Notes: a model not told the origin generated them from the sequence alone. A stretch of DNA of 54,649 nt from Bacillota bacterium (GCA_023393815.1 JAEXBU010000084.1:1-54649); one strand, 5' to 3'. Shown: positions 16,529 through 24,988, numbered from the stretch's first letter. Numbers and translations are program-made.

Positions 16529-18478
16529 TTATTGTTTGTTCAAATTTAAATTGTCGGAGCGGAATTCCCGCCCGTTTCCGTCGTAGTAGCGGCTGAACAA
16601 TTCGTAGTACTCGAGGCGCAAACCTTGAATAAAAACGATGAGCCCTTCCAGGCCGATGATCAATAGATTGCCCAAGATCAGGATCAAAAAGCCGCCTATG
16701 GTATGATTGACCATTTTACTCATGGTATGAAAGGCCATAAACAGCCCCACGTGGTTGATGGCAAAGGCGCCGACCCGAATAAAAGATACGATGCCCGATA
16801 AGGTAGAAATCAACAGCTCGATCATAGAGAAGGAGCTTTCGATAAAGTAGCCGCTCTTGCCCCCTTCGTAGTCCACGTCGGTCTTTTGAATTTTAGCCAT
16901 TAGAGGCTTTTTAAAGATCATAAGGACGATGGACAGAACCAACACGCCGACAGCGACGGACATGGGAATAAAGGACACGACGCCCCCCACGTCCAAGATC
17001 ATCACGAGGAGCATGGCGAAAACCAAAAAACCGAAGAGGCCGTGTTCACCGAAGAGGCCGCGAGCCATGTCCTTGTTTCGAATGGCATTGGCAAAGTTCA
17101 TGCCGTAGGCCAAGACTAAGAGCACGATGCCGAAGCCGATAGCGGCCGCAAGCACTTGTTCGATGTTTTGAAAAGGCCTTAGCCACAGGGCGTCGATCAG
17201 TTCTTCGTTTCCGAAAACCGATCCGTACAAAAAGCCAAAGACTATCGACGATGCGCCCATGCGCATCAAAAGGCCGCCCATGTCTTTTTGCCATTTTTTC
17301 GATACGATCAGGCCTAGCAAAAAGAAAACCGCCCCTTGTCCCACGTCGCCGAACATGGCGCCGAAAAGGAGCATATACGTAATGCCGACGAAGATCGTTG
17401 GGTCGAGTTCATTATAATGGGGAATGCCGTACATACGAACCAAAAGTTCGAAGGGCTTAAAGAATTTTGGGTTGTTGAGTTTCGTCGGCGGAGTAATTCC
17501 CTTCGCTACGTCGTCTTCGCTTTGGGTGGTAAGGACCACGTCGGGAAATTTTTCCGTGCGACGACGAATCTCTTCGACGCCCTTTTCGTCGGTCCATCCC
17601 GTCATCAGGAAGTACTTATTGGCGATGGCCATTTGCTGTTTCGCTTCTTCGATACGGCCCAAAAAGAGCACGTGACCTAAAATTTCCCGCACCTTGTCAC
17701 GGTCGTCCCGGTATAGAGTTTTTCGCTCGTCGTCCAGCTCGGATAGGCGAGTGTAAAGATTCGTTTCCTCTTTATTTAGCTCAATTAAGGTTTCCTTTGC
17801 CGTCCCTACGGCGTTTTCCATCACAGGCACGTCGATCCAGTGGAGGGACTTCAGAACCCGATCGATTTCTTCGGCCACTTCGTTGGGGTAGACGATCATG
17901 TACACTTCTTCATCTTCAAAAGAGCCCGTGTGCAGTACCAAGGCGAGAAGATTTTCGTAACTGTTTTTTAGACGCAGGCGCGCGGAATTTTCCAATCGGC
18001 CGAAACGGGCCGTAAAGTACTTCATATCCCGTATTTGGGTTAAATCTACGTCCACATTTTCGAACAAAGCCATGTTCTCCTTAAACATGGAGATGGCATC
18101 GAGCCGTTTATGAATGCGGTCATACTCTTCGCGCATGGGCTCGACCCGATCGATAAGAGCCTCGTAGCGTGCGTCCAAACCGTCGGCATCGTCGAACCCG
18201 TCGATCTTTAAATCCTTAATATGGAAGTAGTCTACCAATTTCTGCGCCTCTTGCGCACGCTGCCTAGCGTCCATATCCAGCGGAAAGGGCGCCAGGTTGT
18301 TTAAGTCGACAACCATGTCCACATTGTCTTCGAGAGAGTAAATCCTGCTGTTCTCCGTCAATTGGGTCATGGCATCGACCATATCCAGCACTTCGGAATC
18401 CAAAACCTCGTACAAAATGTTCCGCAGGTTCTCGACTCGACCGACGACGCTTAACATAACCATTTTCTCTACTGCCAT
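16529..18478 (-). CDS. ntpI: V/A-type ATPase subunit I (membrane stator)
   Basis: A 649-residue a/I subunit. The N-terminal 310 or so residues form the cytosolic arm with coiled coils and two globular ends; the C-terminal half has about seven to eight membrane helices. The GITYMLLFGAMFGDVGQGAVFFLLG block and the late SFIRVGAFAINHVGLFMAFHTM segment, with the conserved arginine of the ion half-channel, are diagnostic. The C-terminus LEYYELFSRYYDGNGREFRSD is typical. The ATG at 18478 overlaps ntpC by 10 bases and has AGGTGA five bases before it. Confidence 0.95.
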   Translation of the reverse strand: MAVEKMVMLSVVGRVENLRNILYEVLDSEVLDMVDAMTQLTENSRIYSLEDNVDMVVDLNNLAPFPLDMDARQRAQEAQKLVDYFHIKDLKIDGFDDADGLDARYEALIDRVEPMREEYDRIHKRLDAISMFKENMALFENVDVDLTQIRDMKYFTARFGRLENSARLRLKNSYENLLALVLHTGSFEDEEVYMIVYPNEVAEEIDRVLKSLHWIDVPVMENAVGTAKETLIELNKEETNLYTRLSELDDERKTLYRDDRDKVREILGHVLFLGRIEEAKQQMAIANKYFLMTGWTDEKGVEEIRRRTEKFPDVVLTTQSEDDVAKGITPPTKLNNPKFFKPFELLVRMYGIPHYNELDPTIFVGITYMLLFGAMFGDVGQGAVFFLLGLIVSKKWQKDMGGLLMRMGASSIVFGFLYGSVFGNEELIDALWLRPFQNIEQVLAAAIGFGIVLLVLAYGMNFANAIRNKDMARGLFGEHGLFGFLVFAMLLVMILDVGGVVSFIPMSVAVGVLVLSIVLMIFKKPLMAKIQKTDVDYEGGKSGYFIESSFSMIELLISTLSGIVSFIRVGAFAINHVGLFMAFHTMSKMVNHTIGGFLILILGNLLIIGLEGLIVFIQGLRLEYYELFSRYYDGNGREFRSDNLNLNKQ

Positions 18479-19491
18479 ACTTCACCTTCTTTCGTAGGAA
18501 TCGTCAAAAGACTCCTGATTAAATCTTTTCCAAAGCCGAGCCGTAGCCCTTCCAAGGTGGTGGACACGTCTTTAATGGCGTTTTCCAACAAAATAGACAG
18601 GGCCACGATTCGACTCAGGCGTAATCCCGTCTGTTGATAATATTTGAAATACATGGCGGAAGCATCTCTCGCCGCCAAAATATCGGTCATATGATTGTCC
18701 CGTTTTTCTTCCTTAAAGAGAAAGGAGAAGGACGACGAACGCACCGAACGCACCAAGGCCTCCACATCGTCCGCGTGGATCCACGAATCCAACAGTTTCC
18801 GCGAAATGCTTCCGCCATGGATGGCAAAGTTTTCCATTTCGGACTTCATAATATCGTAAGTCTTCTTCCCCCGATAAATGTAGAGGATATTCAACAGATC
18901 CACGTGGCGGTTCAACATGGCCATGATCGCCGTCCGATCCTTTTTCGGAAGCGCCTTGGCCTCTTTCATCAGGCGCTCGTAGTAATTTCTGTCCAGTTCC
19001 ATTTCGATGTAAAAGAGGATTCGGTTCCGAGAAACGTCCTTGTAGGCGGAGAGCATTCGACCGTAAGGCGTCGACTCTAAGGCCTTAAAGAGTTCCTCCG
19101 GATCGACTGTCTGATTCTTCGGCAAAAAATACGGGTTCAAGGCGAGGAGGCTGTTTCTTACAATGTCCACATTCTCCTCGTGATAGACCGCCCGAAAAAT
19201 CCTCTTTAAATCTTGGATCTCGTAGCGATCCAACAGCGCGTTAAAAAAACTTCGGGCTTGCCCCTGTAAGTAGTAATGGAGGCTCTTTAAAGTATCGTAG
19301 AACTCTTTGCCCATTTTCACATTGACTTCCAATAGATGGGGATCCTCTGAAAACTCCAGACCCCAGCTTTGTTCCAAGATCGCCAGGCCGTCTTTGACAT
19401 TTCCCGCCTCCAGTATCTTTAGGGGTACTTCCGGCTTAAGAAACCGCGCGTAGACGGCCACCGCTTTGGTGTTAACTGCAGCGTAACTCAT
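18469..19491 (-). CDS. ntpC: V/A-type ATPase subunit C (socket between stalk and ring)
   Basis: A 340-residue helical subunit of the AC39 family that couples the central shaft to the membrane ring. The chain shows the three repeated helical bundles of the family, an RYEIQDLKRIFRAVYH motif, and a C-terminal LLENAIKDVSTTLEGLRLGF that corresponds to the family's KExEIRNIRLI-type end. Length is normal. The gene precedes I here, whereas in Enterococcus it lies after E. It overlaps ntpI by 10 bases. Confidence 0.88.
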   Translation of the reverse strand: MSYAAVNTKAVAVYARFLKPEVPLKILEAGNVKDGLAILEQSWGLEFSEDPHLLEVNVKMGKEFYDTLKSLHYYLQGQARSFFNALLDRYEIQDLKRIFRAVYHEENVDIVRNSLLALNPYFLPKNQTVDPEELFKALESTPYGRMLSAYKDVSRNRILFYIEMELDRNYYERLMKEAKALPKKDRTAIMAMLNRHVDLLNILYIYRGKKTYDIMKSEMENFAIHGGSISRKLLDSWIHADDVEALVRSVRSSSFSFLFKEEKRDNHMTDILAARDASAMYFKYYQQTGLRLSRIVALSILLENAIKDVSTTLEGLRLGFGKDLIRSLLTIPTKEGEVWQ

Positions 19492-19503
19492 ACTTTCCTC
19501 CTA

Positions 19504-19812
19504 CTAAATGTCCAGGAGTTGAAACGCTTTTTCCACCAATTCCGATTTATGGGCTTTATACACCGCATCCACCGTCTCCAGTTTCTTTCGATTGTTCTCT
19601 TTAATTTCCTCGATCACTTCCATGGCCTCGTTGTAAATCGTATCGTAACTTTCCTTTGCCGAGGTCTTCGACGCGTCCCGCTCGTTCACTTCCATTTCCG
19701 TGAAGTATTTTTGCAGATCGGCCTTTTCGTCGTCGATGGCTTTTTCCCTTGTTTGAACCATGGCGTCGGTTCGCTCATCCAATTCAATGACGCTTCGAAT
19801 TAAGTGTTCCAA
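19504..19812 (-). CDS. ntpF: V/A-type ATPase subunit H (peripheral stalk coiled coil)
   Basis: A 102-residue, nearly continuous coiled-coil subunit (G/H family, NtpF in Enterococcus) that pairs with subunit E to form the peripheral stalks. It is very rich in E, K and A with no hydrophobic segment. The open frame extends 30 codons upstream, but those codons cover the promoter; the TTG at 19812 has GGGGAG four bases upstream and begins EHLIRSVIELDERTD, the usual start for this family. It is the first gene of the nine-gene ATPase operon. Confidence 0.85.
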   Translation of the reverse strand: MEHLIRSVIELDERTDAMVQTREKAIDDEKADLQKYFTEMEVNERDASKTSAKESYDTIYNEAMEVIEEIKENNRKKLETVDAVYKAHKSELVEKAFQLLDI

Positions 19813-19873
19813 CGTACTCCCCTTTCCAATTTTATTTCGGTAAATCCTCACTGGAAGATTTACAGTTACAGTT

Positions 19874-19902
19874 ATTGTAACATTTGTTCTAAGGTAAAGC
19901 AA
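19874..19902 (-). promoter_or_regulatory. V/A-ATPase operon promoter
   Basis: Minus strand -35 TTGCTT (19902-19897), 17-base spacer, -10 TACAAT (19879-19874), about 60 bases before the first start codon. The stretch from here to 20170 is AT-rich with no gene I can support. Confidence 0.7.
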
Positions 19903-20172
19903 AAAATCACAACTGTCGAATCTACACTTTTTTCAGACTTCCTCCGTCTAAATTATGAAAAAAATCGCAAAAGAAATCAAAAACCGATTTTAAAGGAATG
20001 CTGCCGGAAAAATCTAAGAAAAAAAGTCATTTTTTACACCAAATCAAACGAAAATGCAAGAAAACCACCCTGTCTTCGGAAAGTCCTTTCTTTTTTCAAC
20101 GCTCAAAGAGAAAAAACAAGGGTTTTTTTGCAAATTTTATCAATTTCCCGGTGGAAATTCGCCGGTTTTTTG

Positions 20173-20178
20173 GTATAA
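20173..20178 (+). promoter_or_regulatory. Extended -10 promoter of the Lrp-type regulator
   Basis: TGGTATAAT gives a TGn-TATAAT extended -10 (TATAAT at 20173-20178), with a weak TGGAAA 16 bases upstream as -35. Confidence 0.6.
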
Positions 20179-20219
20179 TCACATTGAACTATTTGTTTTG
20201 ATTAAAGGAGGTGCATAAC

Positions 20220-20711
20220 GTGCACATCAATCGCTTTACCGGTGATTCCATCGACACATACATTCTGTCCCTACTTAACGAAAACAGTCGCATGTCTCTG
20301 TCGGACATCGCAAAAAAAGTCAGCCTATCCGTATCGGCTACGCGCAATCGGATCCACCGCTTGGAAGATGCGGGCGTCATCGCCGGCTACACCATCCTTC
20401 TCGGAGGAGAAGAGGACGACTCTTATATTCATTCCTTCTGTCTCATCGACATTTCCGAAGAGGACAATACCTTGGAAGAGTTTATTAACTACATTCAATC
20501 CTCGGATCAAGTGACCGATTGTTGGAAACTCATGGGGGAATACCAATTTTTAATTCGCATTAAATCCACTTCCTCGAAGGCTTTGGACGACTTTTTGATG
20601 CACTTGCGAGAATCCATCAGCATCAAACGAACCAACACCATTGGGGCCCTAAATCAAGTGAAGGGCAAAGACTTACGAGAACATAACGCCATGCGAATTC
20701 ACGAAAAGTAA
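20220..20711 (+). CDS. Lrp/AsnC-family transcriptional regulator
   Basis: A 163-residue feast/famine regulator. The N-terminal AsnC-type helix-turn-helix spans about residues 8-60 (DTYILSLLNENSRMSLSDIA and VSLSVSATRNRIHRLEDAGVI), followed by the RAM ligand-binding domain with the family's alternating strands. Such proteins sense amino acids and form DNA-wrapping octamers. An upstream in-frame GTG at 20211 overlaps the AAAGGAGG site, so GTG at 20220 is the start. It lies next to hom and asd (convergent with hom), which suggests, without proof, control of aspartate-family amino acid genes. Confidence 0.9.
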   Translation: MHINRFTGDSIDTYILSLLNENSRMSLSDIAKKVSLSVSATRNRIHRLEDAGVIAGYTILLGGEEDDSYIHSFCLIDISEEDNTLEEFINYIQSSDQVTDCWKLMGEYQFLIRIKSTSSKALDDFLMHLRESISIKRTNTIGALNQVKGKDLREHNAMRIHEK

Positions 20712-20713
20712 AG

Positions 20714-20737
20714 CGGGCGCTTCGGCGCTCGTTTTTT
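20714..20737 (+). terminator. Terminator of the Lrp-type regulator
   Basis: CGGGCGC-TTCG-GCGCTCG stem with one G-U pair and a TTCG tetraloop, then TTTTTT (20732-20737). Confidence 0.85.
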
Positions 20738-20745
20738 ATTACAAA

Positions 20746-20795
20746 CAAAAGACCTCGAAAGTTGGATTTTCATCTCCGACCTTCGAGGTCTTTTG
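20746..20795 (-). terminator. hom terminator with conserved loop, bidirectional
   Basis: 21-base arms (20746-20766 and 20775-20795) with only one or two mismatches and the loop TTTTCATC; A and T runs lie inside the arms. The inner stem and loop are nearly the same as at 9149-9169. Confidence 0.85.
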
Positions 20796-20803
20796 TTGAT
20801 TTT

Positions 20804-21943
20804 CTACTCTCCGATGCGCGCAAAAAACGTGGCTTTATCCAGTCGCTTCACCAATTCCCCCCGGTCCATTTCCTTGGTGTAGGTGAAGCCCTCCTCCACC
20901 GTGTCCACGAAGTCGCCTTTCATTTCCTTGGCCACGAGGTAGCGGCCGTGAATGGGTTTTAATTCCACGTCCCCTCGCCTCAAGAGCGGCAAAACGCTTT
21001 GGGTAGCCACGGAAACGAGATCGGCGACCACGGCGTTTCCCGTAGGCTCTTTTCCTGCGCCGGGACCCGTAAAGGCCAAGTCACCGACCCAGCTTCCCTT
21101 TACATTGACTTGATTGATGGCATCGGGAAGAATGGCCAAGCTGTCGTCTCCGGGAAGAATCACCGGTTCCACCACCGCTTCGATGCCGCCGTCGACCACT
21201 TTCGCCGAGGCCACAAGTTTCGCTTTTTTGTTTCGATCACTCAAAAAGCGCACGACTTTTTGATCGATTTGAGCGATGCCTCGGGTGGGAATCGCGTCGC
21301 CATCGACGTGGCCGTAGGCCATTTCGATTAACAGGTGCAGCTTGCGTCGGGTATCGTAGCCTTCCACGTCGTCGGTGGGGTCTTGTTCGGCATAGCCCAG
21401 CTTTTGACACAACACCAAGGTGTCTTTGTAATCGGCTCCGTCTTTAAACATAGCATTCAACAGATAGTTGCAAGTGCCGTTTAAAATCCCCTTCACGTCC
21501 AAAATGGCGTTTTGAAGGCACAGCCCTCGCAGAGGCGTTAAAACGGGAATTCCGCCGCCCACGGCCGCTTCAAACAAAAAAGGTGCGCCGGTCTTTTCGG
21601 ACAGCTCTACCAGCTCTTGGTAGTGGGCGCTGACGCAGGCTTTGTTGGCGGTAACCACGCCAACACCTTTTTCCAGGGCGCGACGCATATAGTCGTAGGC
21701 CATATCCATGGCGCCCGTAGCTTCGGCGATGCAGTCCACATTTTCCAGAACTTGATCGTAGTCTTTCGCCGTAACTACGGGCTCATCGATTTCCAGTTCC
21801 AAGGTGTTTCTGCTGCGATCTGAGGCCACCACATAGGCGATTTCCATAGGCCCCACGGTCTTTTCGAACAGGTCTTGTCGATCCTTTAAAATAGCGTAAG
21901 CGCCGCGACCGACGGTGCCGAATCCAATCAATGCCAGTTTCAT
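20804..21943 (-). CDS. hom: Homoserine dehydrogenase (short form, no ACT domain)
   Basis: Reduces aspartate semialdehyde to homoserine for threonine and methionine synthesis. The 379-residue protein has the dinucleotide motif GFGTVGRG at residues 7-14, the TANKACVSAH block, GILNGTCNYLLNAM of the catalytic domain, and EQDPTDDVEGYDTRRKL. Common homoserine dehydrogenases of 430 or so residues carry a C-terminal ACT domain for threonine inhibition; here the chain ends after KATFFARIGE and that domain appears absent. The ATG at 21943 (eight codons inside the open frame) has AGGGGAA upstream. It is transcribed divergently from asd, the preceding enzyme, through a shared symmetric promoter. Confidence 0.93.
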   Translation of the reverse strand: MKLALIGFGTVGRGAYAILKDRQDLFEKTVGPMEIAYVVASDRSRNTLELEIDEPVVTAKDYDQVLENVDCIAEATGAMDMAYDYMRRALEKGVGVVTANKACVSAHYQELVELSEKTGAPFLFEAAVGGGIPVLTPLRGLCLQNAILDVKGILNGTCNYLLNAMFKDGADYKDTLVLCQKLGYAEQDPTDDVEGYDTRRKLHLLIEMAYGHVDGDAIPTRGIAQIDQKVVRFLSDRNKKAKLVASAKVVDGGIEAVVEPVILPGDDSLAILPDAINQVNVKGSWVGDLAFTGPGAGKEPTGNAVVADLVSVATQSVLPLLRRGDVELKPIHGRYLVAKEMKGDFVDTVEEGFTYTKEMDRGELVKRLDKATFFARIGE

Positions 21944-21973
21944 AGTTTCCCCTTTCCTTCCTCTCATTCTGAA

Positions 21974-22006
21974 TTGACTATACTAGAGTTATTTTGCTAT
22001 AGTCAA
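21974..22006. promoter_or_regulatory. Mirror-symmetric divergent promoter for hom and asd
   Basis: Arms TTGACTATA (21974-21982) and TATAGTCAA (21998-22006) are perfect inverted repeats. Plus strand: -35 TTGACT 21974-21979, 18-base spacer, -10 TATAGT 21998-22003. Minus strand: -35 TTGACT 22006-22001, 18-base spacer, -10 TATAGT 21982-21977. The same DNA is thus one promoter on each strand. Confidence 0.75.
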
Positions 22007-22040
22007 GGAAAACATTGCTCAATCAGAAAGAAGGTTTACC

Positions 22041-23036
22041 ATGACGATCTATCGTACAGCTATTTTAGGCGCAACAGGCTTGGTCGGCCAAACCATGCGC
22101 AGTATCTTAGAAGAAAAAAATCTCCCCCTGGATTTATCGATGTTCGCATCGAAAAACAGTGCGGGAAAAACCTTCACCTTTCGGGGCGAAGAACACGTGG
22201 TGGAAGAGTTGACGGAAGAGGCCTTGCAGAAAGGCCGGTTCGACTACGTCTTAAGCGCCTTGGACGGCGATTTGGCCGCGCGCTTTTGTCCCGTAGCCGC
22301 CGAAGCGGGCAGTATCGTCATCGACAACAGTTCCCACTTCCGCATGGACAAGGACATTCCCCTCGTCGTGCCGGAAATCAACCCCGAAGATATTCGAGAC
22401 GACGCGGGCATTATCGCCAACCCGAACTGCTCCACCATTCAATCCGTCGTCGCCTTAAAGCCGGTGGAAGACCTGTTCAAGATTAAGCGCATCGTCTACA
22501 CCACGTTCCAAGCTGTAAGCGGATCCGGCGTCCGCGGCATCGCCGATCTAGAACGGGGCGTCGAAGGGAAGGAACCCGAATTCTATCCCTACCCTATCGC
22601 CTTCAACTGCCTTCCCCACATCGACGACTTTTTGGAAGACGGCTACACGAAGGAAGAAATGAAGATGGTGAACGAATCCAGAAAGATTCTTCACCGCCCG
22701 GATTTGGCCGTTACCGCCACCGCCGTGCGCGTACCCGTCAAAGGCGCTCACGCCATTTCCATTAACGCGACCTGCGAAAACCCGGTGGAACTCGACAAAC
22801 TGCGCGCCGCTTACGAAGCCATGGACGGCGTCATTCTTCAAGACGACGTAAAAAATCGTATCTACCCCTTGCAAATTTACGCCGAAGGCAAAGACGAGGT
22901 CTTCGTGGGACGCATTCGCAAAGACGATTCCTTCGAAAACAGCTTGAACCTGTGGGTTGTGGCAGACAATATTCGCAAGGGTGCCGCCTTGAACGCCGTT
23001 CAAATTTTAGAAAAACACGTAAACGCACGGGTATGA
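22041..23036 (+). CDS. asd: Aspartate-semialdehyde dehydrogenase
   Basis: NADPH-dependent reduction of aspartyl phosphate to aspartate semialdehyde, the branch point for lysine/diaminopimelate, threonine and methionine. The 331-residue protein has GATGLVGQ at residues 10-17, the catalytic cysteine C130 in NPNCSTIQ, FQAVSGSGVRG, and a late HAISINATCENP stretch near the active-site histidine. Length is normal. The ATG at 22041 follows an AAGAAGG site. Its stop overlaps the next gene's ATG (ATGA), so it leads a three-gene operon with an amidase and an M20 peptidase. Confidence 0.95.
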   Translation: MTIYRTAILGATGLVGQTMRSILEEKNLPLDLSMFASKNSAGKTFTFRGEEHVVEELTEEALQKGRFDYVLSALDGDLAARFCPVAAEAGSIVIDNSSHFRMDKDIPLVVPEINPEDIRDDAGIIANPNCSTIQSVVALKPVEDLFKIKRIVYTTFQAVSGSGVRGIADLERGVEGKEPEFYPYPIAFNCLPHIDDFLEDGYTKEEMKMVNESRKILHRPDLAVTATAVRVPVKGAHAISINATCENPVELDKLRAAYEAMDGVILQDDVKNRIYPLQIYAEGKDEVFVGRIRKDDSFENSLNLWVVADNIRKGAALNAVQILEKHVNARV

Positions 23037-23827
23037 AAGTTTCTATTATACAGGCCCCTATCGGCCCTATGCTCCCGGAAGTGAACTGCAAAACGATTTT
23101 CCGTGCCATGGAAGACGCATTAAACGATACCCCCGATGTCCTCGTCTTGCCGGAAATGTGGAACACGGGTTTTTACCCGGACAAGTTTTCACCAGAAGAC
23201 GATTATAAAGAAAAGGCACTGCGCCAAGATTTGTCGGCTTTTGCCAAGGAACACGCCGTGAACCTCGTAGCGGGGAGCCTCACCGTATGGGACGACGGCG
23301 CTCGCCGCAACCGCGCCTTTCTCTACGACCGCAAAGGCAGCCTTCTGGGCACCTACGACAAGACCCACCTGTTTCCCGTAGGAGCGGAAAAAGCCTGCTT
23401 TTCCCCCGGGAAAGAGAATTTGTCTTTTACACTGGATGAGACGCCCTGCGGCATCATCACCTGTTTTGAACTGCGCATCCCCGAATGGGTACGCCTCGCC
23501 GTTATGGGCCGGGCCAAAGTACTCTTCGTGCCCATGGCCTGGGGTCTCTCCCGCATTCCTCATATGCACTTATTTGCCCGAGCGCGCGCCGTGGAAAACC
23601 AATGCTTTGTGGTAGCAGTAAACTGCACCAAGCTCGACGACTACCCGGCCATGGGCGGCGGGGGCAGCTGCATCTATAGCCCGACGGGAGAAGAAATCCT
23701 TATGACGGGCACCGAAGCCTGCCTGCACACGGTGGATCTGGATCTTGACCAAGTGGACGAAGCGAAGGATTACTTCGATCTGTTTCACGAACGCCGGCCG
23801 GATTTATATGGAAAGCTGGTGAAGTAG
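23033..23827 (+). CDS. Carbon-nitrogen hydrolase, omega-amidase (Nit2/YafV)-like
   Basis: A 264-residue nitrilase-superfamily amidase with the full catalytic triad: E41 in VLPEMWNTGF, K110 in YDKTHLF and C144 in IITCFELRIPEW. The EMWNTGF and TCFELRIPEW signatures fit the omega-amidase/Nit2 branch, which hydrolyses alpha-ketoglutaramate, 2-oxosuccinamate and related amides formed by glutamine or asparagine transaminases. Its ATG overlaps the asd stop (ATGA) with no clear ribosome site, implying translational coupling. The pairing with asd suggests removal or recycling of keto-acid amides in amino acid metabolism; the substrate is an inference. Confidence 0.85.
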   Translation: MKVSIIQAPIGPMLPEVNCKTIFRAMEDALNDTPDVLVLPEMWNTGFYPDKFSPEDDYKEKALRQDLSAFAKEHAVNLVAGSLTVWDDGARRNRAFLYDRKGSLLGTYDKTHLFPVGAEKACFSPGKENLSFTLDETPCGIITCFELRIPEWVRLAVMGRAKVLFVPMAWGLSRIPHMHLFARARAVENQCFVVAVNCTKLDDYPAMGGGGSCIYSPTGEEILMTGTEACLHTVDLDLDQVDEAKDYFDLFHERRPDLYGKLVK

Positions 23828-23830
23828 GCC

Positions 23831-24988
23831 ATGCTCGTTGAAGAAATAAAGGCTGCCGCCCGAAAGGCGAAGACGCATTACCGTCACCTCCACGCCCACC
23901 CGGAGTTAAGCGGCAGAGAATTACAGACCGCACGCTACCTTCAAGATGTGTTAAAGTCCCTTTCCATCAATCCCGTCAACTATTCCAACGGCGGCTTTCA
24001 CGGGGACATTTCGGGCAAAGACGCCGGCCCCACGGTGGCTTTGCGGGCGGACATGGACGCATTGCCGATAACGGAAGCCACGGGCCTTTCCTTTTCCTCG
24101 GAAAATCCGGGCGTCATGCACGCCTGCGGCCACGATATGCACATGGCCATTCTCTTGGGCACGGCCGAGTACTTCTCTACACATCGAGACTTTGACGGAA
24201 CCCTTCGCCTCATCTTTCAGCCCAACGAGGAAAAAGACGGCGGTGCCGAGATCATGGTCCACGAAGGCGTCATGGCGGGCGTGAATGCCTGCATGGGTCT
24301 GCACGTGTCTCCCGATTTGAACGTAGGCACTATCGGCGTGCGCCCGGGCTTTATGTACGCCGGCGTGGAAGATTTTAAGATCACCCTGACGGGCAAGGGA
24401 GGCCATGCCGCCAATCCCGAATTGTGCGTGGATCCCATCGTCTGCGGCGGCCACGTGATCGTAGCTCTTCAAACGATCGTCGCCCGCCGCTTCTCCCCCT
24501 TTACGCCGTCGGTAGTAACCATTGGATCCGTCCACGGGGGCAATAAGCACAATATCATCCCCGATGCCATGGTCTTGGAAGGTACCCTTCGCTCCGATAC
24601 CCTCGAAAACCGCGATCGACTGCGCCGCCTGCTTACAGACATCGCCACCGACACGGCCAAGGCCCACGGCTGCATCTGCAAAGTGGAAATCATCAAAGGC
24701 TACATTCCCCTGATCAACGACGAGAGGGCCACAGACATCGTCGCTCACGCCATCCAAGAGGTACTAGGCGATGCGTCCGTCTCTACCCTACCCACTCCCA
24801 CCATGGGCGCGGAAGACTTCGCTTATTATCTCGAAAAGGCACCGGGAACTTTTCTGAATCTCGGCGTAAAAAAACCGGGCGACGAGCACCACGCCATTCA
24901 TACGGCTCAATTTTTTCCGGAAGAGGACGCTCTCTTCTACGGAATCTGCGCCGAAGTGGCCTCGACCCTCGCCTTTCTCAGGCAATAA
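23831..24988 (+). CDS. M20D-family amidohydrolase/peptidase
   Basis: A 385-residue metal-dependent amidohydrolase of the M20D group (hippurate hydrolase, N-acyl-amino acid deacylase, N-acetyl-diaminopimelate deacetylase). Metal ligands are seen in HACGHDMHMAI and the NEEKDGGAEIMVHEGVM block (catalytic glutamates), with GKGGHAANPE in the lid domain and TPTMGAEDFAYY near the C-terminus. It starts 3 bases after the amidase stop, so it is the last gene of asd-amidase-M20. Because asd feeds diaminopimelate synthesis, an N-acetyl-diaminopimelate deacetylase role is possible, but a general aminoacylase is equally open. Confidence 0.88.
   Translation: MLVEEIKAAARKAKTHYRHLHAHPELSGRELQTARYLQDVLKSLSINPVNYSNGGFHGDISGKDAGPTVALRADMDALPITEATGLSFSSENPGVMHACGHDMHMAILLGTAEYFSTHRDFDGTLRLIFQPNEEKDGGAEIMVHEGVMAGVNACMGLHVSPDLNVGTIGVRPGFMYAGVEDFKITLTGKGGHAANPELCVDPIVCGGHVIVALQTIVARRFSPFTPSVVTIGSVHGGNKHNIIPDAMVLEGTLRSDTLENRDRLRRLLTDIATDTAKAHGCICKVEIIKGYIPLINDERATDIVAHAIQEVLGDASVSTLPTPTMGAEDFAYYLEKAPGTFLNLGVKKPGDEHHAIHTAQFFPEEDALFYGICAEVASTLAFLRQ

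Noticed and set aside
19913..20170. AT-rich 260-base spacer examined for a small gene, riboswitch or T-box
   Set aside because: Only A- and T-runs and one weak frame without a ribosome site; no conserved T-box or riboswitch pattern seen.
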